Source of the DNA: Oncomelania hupensis
Taxonomy: Eukaryota; Mollusca; Gastropoda; Littorinimorpha; Pomatiopsidae
Direction: 5' to 3'
Length of the DNA: 64,000 nt
NCBI GenBank assembly: GCA_036898135.1
Contig: CM072511.1
Span: forward strand, 20,598,319 to 20,662,318
How positions within the stretch are numbered: the stretch's first letter is position 1; each line of letters starts with the position of its first letter. The notes beneath the pieces are model-generated. The model had not been told where the DNA came from. It made no database searches and was given only the letters and a program-made list of their open reading frames with translations. This document shows, piece after piece, positions 44,217 through 56,200 of the stretch. Both the position numbers and the translations under genes were made by a program.

Positions 44217-46740
44217 CAAAATGTCTTAGTGACAATTAATTTACATGCCTCGATCTATACGCTAGAAGCATTCCATATTGTGTCTGAAACCTAGGGCAAA
44301 ATGTCTTAGTGACAATTAATTGACAATTAATTTACATGCCTCGATCTATACTCTAGAAGCATTCCATCTTGGGCCTGAAACCTACGGCAAAATGTCTTAG
44401 TGACAATTAATTGACAATTAATTGACCTGCCTCAATCTATACTCTAGAAGCATTCCATCTTGTGCCTGAAACCCAGGGCAAAATGTCTTAGTGACAATTA
44501 ATGTACATGCCTCGATCTATACGCTAGAAGCATTCCATCTTGTGCCTGAAACCTAGGGCAAAATGTCTTAGTGACAATTAATTGACATTAATTTACATGC
44601 CTCGATCTATACTCTAGAAGCATTCCATCTTGTGCCTGAAACCTACGGCAAAATGTCTTAGTGACAATTAATTTACATGCCTCGATCTATACGCTAGAAG
44701 CATTCCATCTTGTGCCTGAAACCAACGGCAAAATGTCTTAATGACAATTAATTTACATGCCTCGATCTATACGCTAGAAGCAATCCATCTTGTGTCTGAA
44801 ACCTAGGGCAAAATGTCTTAGTGACAATTAATTTACATGCCTCGATCTATACTCTAGGAGCATTCCATCTTGGGCCTGAAACCTACGGCAAATGTCTTAG
44901 TGACAATTACTTTACATGCCTCGATCTATACGCTAGAAGCATTCCATCTTGTGTCAGAAACCTAGGGCAAAATGTCTTAGTGACAATTAATTAACATTTA
45001 ATTTACATGCCTCGATCTATACTCTAGAAGCATTCCATCTTGTGTCTGAAACCTAGGGCAAAATGTCTTAGTGACAATTAATTTACATGCCTCGATCTGT
45101 ACGCTAGAAGCATTCCATCTTGTCCCTCAAACCTACGGCAAAATGTCTTAGTGACAATTAATTTACATGCCTCGATCTATACTCTAGAAGCATTCCATCT
45201 TGTGTCTGAAACCTACGGCAAAATGTCTTAGTGACAATTAATTGACAATTAATTTACATGCCTCAATCTATACTCTAGAAGCATTCCATCTTTGGCCTGA
45301 AACCAATGGCAAAATGTCTTAGTGACAATTACTTTACATGCCTCGATCTATACGCTACAAGCCTTCCATCTTGTGTCTGAAACCTACGGCAAAATGTCTT
45401 AGTGACAATTAATTGACAATTAATTTACATGCCTCAATCTATACTCTAGAAGCATTCCATCTTGTGCCTGAAACCTACGAAAAAATGTCTTAGTGACAAT
45501 TAATTTACATGCCTCGATCTATACGCTAGAAGCATTCCATCTTGTGTCTGAAACCTAGGGAAAAATGTCTTAGTGACAATTACTTTACATGCCTCGATCT
45601 ATACGCTAGAAGCATTCCATCTTGTGCCTGAAACCTAGGGCAAAATGTCTTAGTGACAATTAATTCACAATTAATTTACATGCCTCGATCTATACTCTAG
45701 AAGAATTCCATCTTGTGCCTGAAACCTACGGCAAAATGTCTTAGTGACAATTAATTTACATGCCTCGATCTATACGCTAGAAGCATTCCATCTTGTGTCT
45801 GAAACCTAAGGCAAAATGTCTTAGTGACAATTAATTTACATGCCTCGATCTATAGGCTACAAGCATTCCATCTTGTGCCTGAAACCTACGGCAAAATGTC
45901 TTAATGACAATTAATTTACATGCCTCGATCTATACGCTAGAAGCATTCCATCTTGTGTCTGAAACCTAGGGCAAAATGTCTTAGTGACAATTAATGTACA
46001 TGCCTCGATCAATACTCTAGGAGCATTCCATCTTGGGCCTGAAACCTACGGCAAAATGTCTTAGTGACAATTACTTTACATGCCTCGATCTATACGCTAG
46101 AAGCATTCCATCTTGTGTCTGAAACCTAGGGCAAAATGTATTAGTGACAATTAATTGACAATTAATTTACCTGCCTCGATCTATACTCTAGAAGCATTCC
46201 ATCTTTTGTCTGAAACCTAGGGCAAAATGTCTTAAGGACAATTAATTTACATGCCTCGATCTATACGCTAGAAGCATTCCATCTTGTGCCTCAAACCTAC
46301 GGCAAAATGTCTTAGTGACAATTAATTTACATGCCTCGATCTATACTCTAGAAGCATTCCATCTTGTGTCTGAAACCTACGGTAAAATGTCTTAGTGACA
46401 ATTAATTGACAATTAATTTACATGCCTCGATCTATACTCTAGAAGCATACCATCTTGTGCCTGAAACCTACGACAAAATGTCTTAGTGACAATTAATTTA
46501 CATGCCTCGATCTATACGCTAGAAGCATTCCATCTTGTGTCTGAAACCTAGGGCAAAATGTCTTAGTGACAATTAATTTACATGCCTCGATCTATACGCT
46601 AGAAGCATTCCATCTTGTGCCTGAAACCTATGGCAAAATGTCTTAGTGACAATTAATTTACATGCCTCGATCTATACTCTAGAAGCATTCCATCTTGTGC
46701 CTGAAACTTACGGCAAAATGTCTTAGTGACAATTAATTCA
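44217..46740. repeat. 80-bp satellite array, right block
   Basis: About 31 tandem units, of the same sequence as the left block. Unit variants: 80 bp standard, and about 90 bp where attgacaatt is duplicated. The long variant is almost always followed by tactctagaag rather than tacgctagaag, showing linked variants. The array stops at 46740 after a partial unit. Confidence 0.95.
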
Positions 46741-46900
46741 CAACCACACACCAACAAAATTTTAAAATAAAAATTAGCATTATAAAAACTAACATTTAAA
46801 AAATTGTTTAATTTAAAAAAAGTTATAATAATTAAATAATAATTTTGTATAAATAATTTTACATGACATAACCATGTACATTTTTACCAACATTACAAGC
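46741..46900. other. AT-rich sequence
   Basis: A/T-rich low-complexity sequence between the satellite and the L2-like fragment. Confidence 0.6.
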
Positions 46901-46904
46901 TCAT

Positions 46905-47622
46905 TACATCTCTCATCCTTTCACGACTGGATTATTGCAACTCGCTTCTTTCTGGTTTGCTTGCATCATCCATCCACTTCCTTCAACGTTTCAAAATTCT
47001 GCAGCTCGCCTGATCTTGAAAAAGAAAAGGTCTGATCACATCACCCCACTGCTCTCCTACCTTCACTGGCTGCCTGTCTCACACAGAATACTTACAAAGT
47101 TAACTTTCTCTGCTTTAAGTGCATCAACGGTTCTGCTCCTTCCTACCCTTCATGCAGCATCCATATGTACACACCATCACCATCCACTCAGCTTCTGATC
47201 CTCTGACACTTCGAGTCCCTCGAACCAAACTTGTTTTTGCCGGATCCCACTCTTTCTCTGCCTAGCCTTAATTTGGACCGTTTCCTTGGAATCAACTCCC
47301 ATTTTTTTTCCACAGCGAACCCTCAATCTCCTCCTTCGAACGGAACCTAAAAACTCATATCTTCTCGTCTTCCTTTGCTCATTAACCATCTTTTGCAACA
47401 ATAGTCGGTTCCGCATGGTCTCTGCCAACCACATCTGCGAGCGTGTGTATATATATATATATTATCTTTCACGTATCCCTTCACGTATCCCTTCTTTTTT
47501 TTTCTTTTTTTTTATCTTAATGATGTGTGTGTGTGTGTGCGTGTGTGTGTGTGTGTGTGTGAATGGGTGAGAATTGCGCTTTGAATTGATATTTTTTTTA
47601 ATAGGAAAAAGCGCCATAGAAA

Positions 47623-47668
<46 letters not shown>
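46905..47668 (+). mobile_element. L2-like LINE 3' fragment with (ATT)n tail
   Basis: C-terminal coding traces: SRLDYCNSLLSGL, FQNSAARLILKKKRSDH, ITPLLSYLHWLPVSHRI, then a frameshifted remainder. The 3' UTR has a (TG)n run (47524-47561), gcgccatagaa and an (ATT)n tail (47622-47668). This order is characteristic of L2-like elements. Confidence 0.8.
47524..47561. repeat. (TG)n microsatellite
   Basis: A TG run with one TGCG interruption, inside the LINE 3' UTR. Confidence 0.9.
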
Positions 47669-48340
47669 TACCTCACCATAAAGCGTAGCTGAAACTCGCC
47701 GAGTACCTCTCGCAAGCAGAGAGACAAACGCAAGCCTCTTCTACTTCTAGTCTCAGCTACGCGGTGTGGTAACTACTTTCATGGTTACATGATTATCTGG
47801 TTCTGATTCAACTTGACCATTCAGGAGGTTCAGAACAGATTTGGTCAGCTTTGTTTGTGCCACTCGAGGCGGATTAGTATCAGGAATTCATGTAACCCTT
47901 TAAGTAAAGTATCTCTTCCCATCAATCTTCTGGGTCAAGCCAGACGGTGTTTATGTCATTTGATACGCCTTAATATTATTGTCAGAAAAAAAAGGGAGAC
48001 AAAACATATAAGTACAGTAGATTTGCCCACCTGAAAAACATGTTGACAGCGAAACCAGATTTTTGAAGCTTTCACCAGATTTTTGCGTAACGGAATTTTT
48101 GTCTTCCTGTAACTTTTATTTAATCATTCTTATATATATATAGCGTAATTGTATGTGCATAATGAATGTGCATGTGAATTGTTCTGTGAACCAAATGAAA
48201 TTAACTGTTAATTTGTTATGTGGGGCTGTGTGCGTTAGTTGTAAGAAAGAACCGGAAGAAATTGTATGCGATAATGATTTCATGTATTATTCTATTTGTT
48301 TTAAAAGTTGTTTTTTTCTGTTCTTCTTTTCTTATTCGCG
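47669..48340. other. Unassigned sequence
   Basis: No supported gene. At 47685-47770 the segment agcgtagctgaaactcgccg and the later ctcagctacgcggtgtgg form a weak inverted pair. Confidence 0.35.
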
Positions 48341-48402
48341 GAGACGCAATATGATGTATGAATTCTCCATTGTGGGTAATAATTGTTGACTTGACTTGAC
48401 TT
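48340..48402 (+). mobile_element. Possible retroelement 3' end with TTGAC tail
   Basis: gggtaataattgttgacttgacttgactt looks like an untranslated 3' end with a short (TTGAC)n tail. A similar tail occurs at 56200-56212. Confidence 0.4.
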
Positions 48403-49110
48403 TTCCGGCTCTAGAGCTGCTCTATGTGCTGGACGATACAGAATCTAACTGAAGCCGCCCGATGCGTTTTCAGCGAACAACGCTTTCACCGAAGAAAACA
48501 CAAATCCGCATTCAAGAGTCGTTCTTATTTATTACTTAAAACTTTGTGGACACACCGATTACGGTTGCAACGTAGGTTCGCTTACATCGAATGTATTTAC
48601 TTTATCCCAGACACCCATTTCGATGGATAATATAAGAAGTGGAACTTGTGCGATAATAGCAAATAACGTTTTAAAAAAACACAAAAAAAACACAAAAAAA
48701 CATGCATTTATTGTTCATCATGCAGAAATTTTGACGTAATTCAGCGGTCTATAGAATGAAGCACGTTACTTTTTATGTTCTGAAAAACAAGGCGGCCAAA
48801 TGAAAAAGACTTCAGCTCACCCTGATAGAGAACTTGACATAATATCGCATGTGGAAGCGCATCCACACAAGAAAATAATATGATATAACCAACGACTTTG
48901 CAATTCCACCTGAACTATCAACTCTAAACACCGTTTGAAAAATTTAAACAAAAAAAACAATTATGAAGTGTGCTTGAGTGTGTTCGTATGAAAGCGTTAA
49001 AAATTGATAAATGTGGTCTATACATGCGCATGCATAATTATGAAGTGTGCGTGTGCGAGTGTAAATAGGCGCAAGCCTCTAGCACTTTAAATGGAATAAA
49101 ATAACAAACA
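48403..49110. other. Unassigned sequence
   Basis: Short frames and A-rich runs (48660-48705); no feature supported. Confidence 0.4.
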
Positions 49111-49113
49111 GGA

Positions 49114-49157
49114 AGGAACATTATTATTGCTTTAGGTCCAGCGGACCAGGGAGGAAC
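49114..49157 (-). mobile_element. Probable minimal S-family fragment
   Basis: attattattgctttaggtcc followed by agcggacc is the extreme 3' end of the S family plus tail. The flanking repeat is only aggaac (49114-49119, 49152-49157), so insertion is less certain than for the other short copies. Confidence 0.5.
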
Positions 49158-50398
49158 GGGTGATGGGGTTGCCTGCTTGTGAATGTGGAAATTAGTGGGA
49201 TTTTGTGCAATTATTGATAATCTTGTATTATTATGACATGTATGTTTTATTTCGAAAACATTAAGGGTGTGCGTGATTTCCATTAAAATTGTTATGCACA
49301 CAGATATGTTCAAATATACATATCTATGTGCATTACAGATCTGTGATAGCGTTCGCGTGTGCCTAAAAAGATGAAAAGCATAATGTGTCTCCGATGCAGA
49401 TGATTCGAATGTGTCGTTTTCATTGGGTTGTTTTAAAAGGAAAATAAATAAAAGTATTTACTATTTTCAATTTGTAAATCAGGGTAACCTGTTATGAGAG
49501 ATGGAATATTCAACTCCCTCTTCTCTCTCTCAATTTCATGTGTCAAAATCTGGCCAAAACTCCTTCTAAAATCAAACCTATTGCAACAACATGACGAGAA
49601 TAATAATAATATAATAACGGATTTTTATATAGCGGGTACTCCAGCCTATGACCATACTCACCACGCTTTACATAGTCATTACATGCACTCGATGAAACAT
49701 CACTTTTACTACAATACACCAAAAGACGGGACAGTAAAGGTACAGACTATTTACAACTATGTACATAAATTACAAAAAAGACAAAAATATACTATTTACA
49801 ACTATGTACACAAATGACAAAAAAGACAGAAATAGCATAGCAAAAACCTATTCACAGCTATTTATATGCCCGGTTAGGCCCAGGAAGAAAAACAGTATAA
49901 ATATTTACAGCCGTTTATACACTTACGGATCAGACATAGACAAAAGATGAGAGAATGGCAGCGGGATACAGTCAAACATGTTCTGGGCAGTAAATTTTTC
50001 ATCGAAAGACTCATTTTAGAGAAACAACGGATAAACAAATACAAAAACGCAATTTGGCCACTAAACATTGACTACGGCTACAACAAGCTTAGGCTATAAT
50101 GAAGGGGGAAAAGTTCCCCTAGGACTTGGTTGTAAGAGTATTCAACAATACCTTCCTGTTTGCCAGACACAACCTAGTTAGGAAGAAAACGTAGGGACGC
50201 AAGTCACAGAAAATATGTCGGAAATTCCAGACGCTTCGTTACAAAACAAACCGACAGAAAAAAAACAAACCTTGTTCACATGGGAGATAAAAAAAATTTG
50301 TGTAGAACACAAGTGATAAAGGTGCCTCACCAAAAGATATGGACTGGACTTTATAGACAGCACCCTGGATATAATCTTTATTAGATTTTGTCCTCTGG
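49158..50398. other. Unassigned sequence with a 46-bp duplication
   Basis: 49744-49835 contains two tandem copies of a ~46-bp unit (tatttacaactatgtacaya, then caaaaaagacaraaata). A L2-like phrase with (AAT)n and tatatagcg lies at 49595-49640. No gene is supported. Confidence 0.5.
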
Positions 50399-50854
50399 AC
50401 ATGTTCACATCCTATCCTATCCCATAACTCGGAGGTCGTAGGGGCACCACAGATGATCGTTTAACCAGCGTACCCCATCTTTCCCTGTCCTCAGCAACCC
50501 TGATTGTTTCGCTCAGTGTCAAACCAGTCCATTCTCGAATGTTGTCCTCCCACCTCTTTTTCGGTCTCCCTCTTCTTCTACCTCCTTGCACTGTGCCTTG
50601 CAAAATGGTCTTTGCAAGACCTGATGATCTGTTGACGTGGCCATACCATCGGAGTTTCCATTTTTTCACCACTGTGAGCAGGTCATCGTGTTGTCCAATG
50701 GCTTGTGTGATGGTCTGTCGGACTTCATCGTTGGTGATGTGCTGGGTATAGGAAATGCCCAGAAGTCTTCTGTAGCACCCCATCTCCATGTTTTGCATTT
50801 TTTGTTGGAGATCTGCTGTGAGGGTCCATGTTTCGCAAGCATACATGTTCATAT
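50399..50854 (-). mobile_element. RTE LINE 3' fragment with target duplication
   Basis: The insertion 50411-50842 lies between acatgttcacat (50399-50410) and acatgttcatat (50843-50854), one mismatch. It is truncated at the recurrent breakpoint (gcttgcgaaacatgg). The C-terminal 140 residues are open, from CETWTLTADLQ to the stop in the tail. This is one of the least damaged short copies. Confidence 0.95.
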
Positions 50855-52850
50855 ATTGGTGCAAATAAAATTTGGGTCGTCTTCGTTATTATCATCAGAA
50901 AAGACAGTTGAGCTGGAAAATTAGATAACCGGAGAGTAAATAAAAGACTGTAGAGACACAGGTACTATCAGAGACAGATATAATTATAAATTTTTAAAAA
51001 CACAATGAATTTGGATGTTTACAACAATTATTATTCCATTAAATTTACATGTACATCTTTTCATTAAATCAGTAATTACTAATTATCATGTCAGTATGCT
51101 CTCAGCCATGAAAATGCACGCACACACTAACACATATTCGTTCTTTACATATGAGTCATTCTTTGCTAGTCGTAAATGTTGGGGTACATTTTGTTCAAGG
51201 CCAATTAAAAAAATGTAAGCTACTTTTGAAACAAAATAAAATTAAATTTGTGCTCTAATAAGGTAAATGCAACTGGAAAAACGGCACCATGGCAGATAGT
51301 TAATTATTAGTATGGTAAATATTGATTTAAATGCAATTTTTTTGGCTAAAAATGGCGTCTGACAAGAGCCCTTCACACCCCTTGCGTTTTAAACACCCCA
51401 TAAAAAAACGGTAAAGATTACTATATCTAACTGATTAATGAAATGTGATTGTGCATGGTTTGAAGAAAGTAGCAGCACAGTCAGTTGCTTAAATTTGCTT
51501 GATTTTAGCCGTAAATTTGGGGTTTAAAAAAGAGGGTTACTTGCGTACTCATGACGTCACAAAAATCAGAATCTCAAAGCAAGGTCAAGCAGACGACACA
51601 AGAATTGAATTATCAAAATCTAATAGGAATTAAACAAACAAGCGAAAAACACGCACATTGGTATGAAAAATAACGCAGAAGACATGTCAGGAGATTTGTA
51701 GTAATTTTTTTAAATTATGGTGTTACATTCGTCATGCAAGTAACCAAAGTTTGTTTTTAAAGGTGTTTTTTTTTAAGCTTCTACTTCGCGGAGTGTAAAT
51801 GGCCTGGTAAGCTGCATTTCCAAACTCTACACACAACTAAATGACGTTTTATGGAAAATAATCACGTGGTGTTCATTTCTACATCAAATTCTATGACGTG
51901 TCACACGGAACGAAAGAGAAATGCGCAAGAAACCGTGCAATTTGTTTGGCTTGGTACACGCAAATCAAGTGTTGTTTCGTTTGCACTACGTTTTTTAGCG
52001 TCGATCGTTAAGTTTAAAAGTGTTTCTAATGCTTTATTTTATTCAACAAAAGACTCGGTTATTATCGAGCAACAGTATTTTAAGAATGTTAATCAGTTTA
52101 ACAGTGACTGCACTCCGATTGCCTGAAGATAGTGTCATATATGATGCAAGAAACTGATAAATACAGTGATCAGCTTTGTTCTGGTAGAAAATGTGTTGTT
52201 TCCTTACGTATTGTATTTGTTTCGTAGGTTAAATTAAAAGTTTCAAAGGTAAAGAGCAGTTATTTTAAATAAAGAACAACCAAATTATTCTGATTTATTT
52301 GCTTTTCGTTTATTGCATTTATCTTGCAGTCTTTTTTACTACTTAACATGCGATGGTGTCGCGCATCATGCAAGTTACAATTTTCATTTTCTTCTTCTCT
52401 TGTCATCAAAGAATAAGTTTAATTAGGTTTTGATTGAGTTATTGTGTGTGCCTGGATGTTGAAAAAATGTGACTAGAGTATGATTTTGACAACATAGAAA
52501 TTCAGTCTATGGTAGAAAAAAATAAGTGGCTTGGTTACTTGCATATGGTGTCACACAATTCCTTGCGTCACACTCCTTGCTAGTTTCCCTCATTAATTAA
52601 AAAAATCATTCAGATTGAAAGAATAAGGAGTACTCCTATCATATAAAAAGATATTTGTCAAATAAAGTAATTTCAAGTGGTACATTTAATGTTTTAGTGT
52701 CACAACATCATGCAAGTAACCGGCGTGGTGACCCCTAACAAGAATCGATTTTTTGTCAAAGGTGGTATAGCTGCTGTTTTAGTGTTTACATATTCAGATA
52801 ATTGAAAGATTTCCCTACACAATGGCACTGGTTGATTGATTCTATTAGCA
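50855..52850. other. Intergenic, with a recurrent motif in both orientations
   Basis: AT-rich. The string catgcaagtaac or a near match occurs at about 51535 (reverse), 51732, 52361, 52537 (reverse) and 52709, usually next to a gtgtcac-like word. A 91-codon frame at 51851-52126 has no recognised domain. Confidence 0.45.
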
Positions 52851-52853
52851 AGT

Positions 52854-52859
52854 TTTATT
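52854..52859 (-). promoter_or_regulatory. Candidate polyadenylation signal of MED27
   Basis: AATAAA on the minus strand, about 270 bp after the MED27 stop codon. It is a plausible site by position only. Confidence 0.25.
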
Positions 52860-53124
52860 TTTGGGTAAAAGGCCCATTTTGTTTACGATTAGCAAAGAAT
52901 GACTCATATACACTCTTGCTCAAGCTGGAACACTTCTCTTCTTTTTCTTCACTTAATGATCTCACAGTCAATCTTCTAGTTGTACACAAGCATAAAAATT
53001 GTCCCTGAATCTCATACACTCATATGAATGCAGGCATGCACAAACACACTTAATCATGCACATCTATACAATCTCACTCCTATTTCGCTTATTTAAACAC
53101 ATATTCCAATGGAACTGTCTTATT

Positions 53125-53259
53125 TCACTGCCTACAGGCATCGTGATATGGTTCTCTTGTGCGAAAGTCTCTCCATGTTGGGGGCATTGCATTCTGAAGG
53201 TACTTTCCACACTTATGACATGGGGCAGAGAACAGGTTGGAGTAGCCTTGAAGCCACAA
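53125..53259 (-). CDS. MED27: MED27 terminal coding exon g
   Basis: 135 bp including TGA, encoding LWLQGYSNLFSAPC to DACRQ. The acceptor is ctgacag. It contains the C-x2-C (APCHKCGK) and a H-x3-C (YHDACRQ) that probably bind zinc, as in other MED27 proteins. Confidence 0.95.
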   Translation of the reverse strand: MWLQGYSNLFSAPCHKCGKYLQNAMPPTWRDFRTREPYHDACRQ

Positions 53260-56200
53260 CTGTCAGACAGTAAATTAACACACAAAACAATGAATGAATA
53301 AATAAATAATTATATAAATAGATAAATTCGAAGGGAAAAAAATATTTTTTAAAATTAAAAATAACACCGAATTGCTATCCCATTCTAATTAAATATTTGA
53401 GCACCCTGATACAAAACTTGTGAAAGGCAAAATGTGCAATTTTTAATCTAACAAAAAATACTAAAACACATAAAATTAATTCTTCCAGAATCATCTTTCA
53501 TTTACCAATAGGGATCTTTCGTAAGCGAGTGAATTTCGTTGTGAAAGTAATTCTGCACTACTTTCAGTCTGTAACATCAGCAGTTTATGCTCTCATCAGT
53601 ATGCAAAAGGTGAAAGTTCACTTTCTTAGTGGTTTCGTGGAAAAGTACTTTTCCATGAGGTTGATTTTGTGGTAAATTTTGTTTATTACATTTCTTGTGT
53701 GACCTCAAAAAGGAGGTGATTTTGTAAAAGGGACCTTACTCAACCATTTTAGATGTGAAAATGGGGATCTGAATTTGTTTTAAGTAGTGCGGAATCACTT
53801 TCACAACAAAAATCACTCGCTTACGAAAGATCCCTAATATGCGTGTTACTGTGTTTTTGATAATGTATAATTTATTTGGTCACAACCAATTTTTAAATCT
53901 TCAAGATAAATCATCAAAATCAAGGAAGACCATGATAAACCAAAATAGTATAACAAATAATTGTAGGTCAATACTCAAGGCCTACTCACTGCGAAAGATT
54001 TGATGCAGATCTCTGGCATGGTAGGGGCGTAATAGTGAAGCATAGCTGCTGCTGCGTGATCCGAAATCTACAACATTCAACAATGATACATTTAGCAATA
54101 TAAAACAATAACCGATTGTCTTCCAATTTTTTTTATAAGCAGGGGCACTTTACTCCAACGACCATGTCATGTACATAAAGATTACTTCAGCTGCTGCATT
54201 CTTGCAGGAAAAGTAAGTAATCTGAAAATTTTCAACTGCATAATCAATTAGAATATTTGAAGAAGACGGTACTAGTCTGTGCAGATTACACCATGATAGA
54301 AACTCTTTGACATGTTATTATTTCCCTAAACAAAAACATACTCTTCTGTCTTCCACTGTTTGTATTAGTACAAGAACATATGTAGACTAACACTTTTTTT
54401 GTTGTTTACATCTGCACATAAAACTAGAAGGGCAAAGCCCATCTGACTCACTTGCTCCTTATGGAACTCACAATATTTTACAAGAAAATGAATGCCCAGA
54501 AGAAAAAAAATGAAACAGCGGCATTAAAATGCAAAGTAATACCAACTTTGATCTTTCTATTCTCTTGCCTTTGAGATGACCTTTCATCTCAGACAAAGTA
54601 CATTACCGAAACCTGGCTATACTCAGCGGGTGATGAAGCGAAGCTAAAGGAGCTAGCTCATATGTTTCACATGATTTGAAATCTGACCACAATGCAATCC
54701 TATGTCATCTGCATATCGCTAAACTGCCTGTGGAACCAATTACCATTAATTGTCGCAAACTGTGTAGCATCGATCCACTAGCCTTTAAGGCTGATCTTTC
54801 TACCCCATCTAAAAAATGCTCTATTGTTGACTACAATGTTACTGTTGATAAGCATACACCTCTCTGTCAACGCACGGTCCGCCAATGTAAATTTAACCGG
54901 TGGTTCAGCAGCATTGCTGACCGGTTCGATCAGTTCAAACGTGAGCGGCGTCTGGCAGAGAGACGCTGGCTGAAGTCAGGCTTGACAGTTCACAAAGAGA
55001 TTTTTGAAACCATCAAACACAAAATAGCCAAGATGGTAGAAGAAGAAATACATTATTTTTCACATCACAGATCGCTGAAAGTTAAACTTGCAAACAACTC
55101 TTTCAGAATTTCAACTCACTCCTGGGCAAGGAGACTGCTTCTCCTTTGCCTAATATATTCGAAGACAAACAACTCCCAACTGTTTTCTCCACCTACTTTT
55201 CTGAGAAAATCCAAACTATCCGCAACAGCTTTCCTCCCCCAGAACGATCCGCTCTTCCTTCTCCTCCATCATACACTTGTCCTTGCCTAACAATTTCTGC
55301 CCGTTTCTGAAAGTCAGCTTCATGACATTCTGAAAAACACTGTTCCCAACTATTGTGAACTTGATCCCATCCCTAGCAAGTTACTGTATGAGCACCTTGA
55401 AACCATTCTCCCTTCTTTAACACACATCATCAATGATTCTCTCCTATATGGTATTGTCCCGATTGAACTCAAAACCACAGTCGTAAAACCCTTGCTGAAA
55501 AAGACCACCTTGGACAAAAACGACTTGAAGAACTATTTCTAATCTGCCCTATCTTTCAAAGATTTTGGAGAAAGTGGTGCTTAAGCAGCTCCTAACACAT
55601 CTCGACAACAACCACCTTTGCAATCCTTTTCAATCTGCCTCCAGAGCTGGTCGCAGCACTGAGACTGTTCTTCTGCATGTTTGCAATGATATTATTTCTG
55701 CACTTGACCATGACAACATCTCTGTTCTTCTTCTTGTGGACAATTCTGCTGCCTTCGACACAATTGATCATACCTTCTTGCTCAATCGCCTTGAGAGTCT
55801 GTTTGGCATTCAGTCCACAGCTCTCCGTTGGTTCTCATCATACTTACAAGACAGTTCTCAATATGTATCTGTCAACAATTCTTCCTCTAATGCGTACCAT
55901 GTGTGTGTGTGTGTGTGTGACGGCTGAAACTTCCTTCACTGAAAGTAAAATTGGATCTGGCTATAGGCAGTTCAGCCAGCGATAAGAGATAGCACAAGGG
56001 TTATTTTTAGCCATAGCCTGAAAGTACCGCGTATGAACAGCGGTGGTGTGTGTGTGCTGGGGAGAGAGAGACTGTAGTTAGCTTGCTGTTATATTGAGGG
56101 AGGGGTGTTCTAATGTCTTGTTGTATTATTATTTTCTTTTGCCATGTATGCACTGTGACACAACAAATTTTCCCATGTTTTTGTGGAATAAAGATTTCAT

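Larger units (their letters stand above)
40780..44227 (-). mobile_element. Nearly full-length RTE LINE inside satellite DNA
   Basis: The element is 40791-44216, flanked by the 11-bp duplication caaaatgtctt (40780-40790, 44217-44227) taken from the satellite unit. Order on the minus strand: 5' UTR and first codons (44216-43804), a 66-bp nested S-family insertion with its duplication, one long coding frame, and a GGATA tail. There is no 3' UTR: the stop codon lies in the tail. About 3.35 kb without the nested insertion, the usual size of RTE elements. The 5' terminus agrees with copies at 16553 and 29577. Confidence 0.95.

Noticed and set aside
44217..46740. CRISPR-like array
   Set aside because: The 80-bp units are tandem without unique spacers and the DNA is eukaryotic; it is a satellite.
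52999..53301. 100-codon plus-strand frame
   Set aside because: It is antisense to the terminal MED27 exon, whose minus-strand match to the family is clear.
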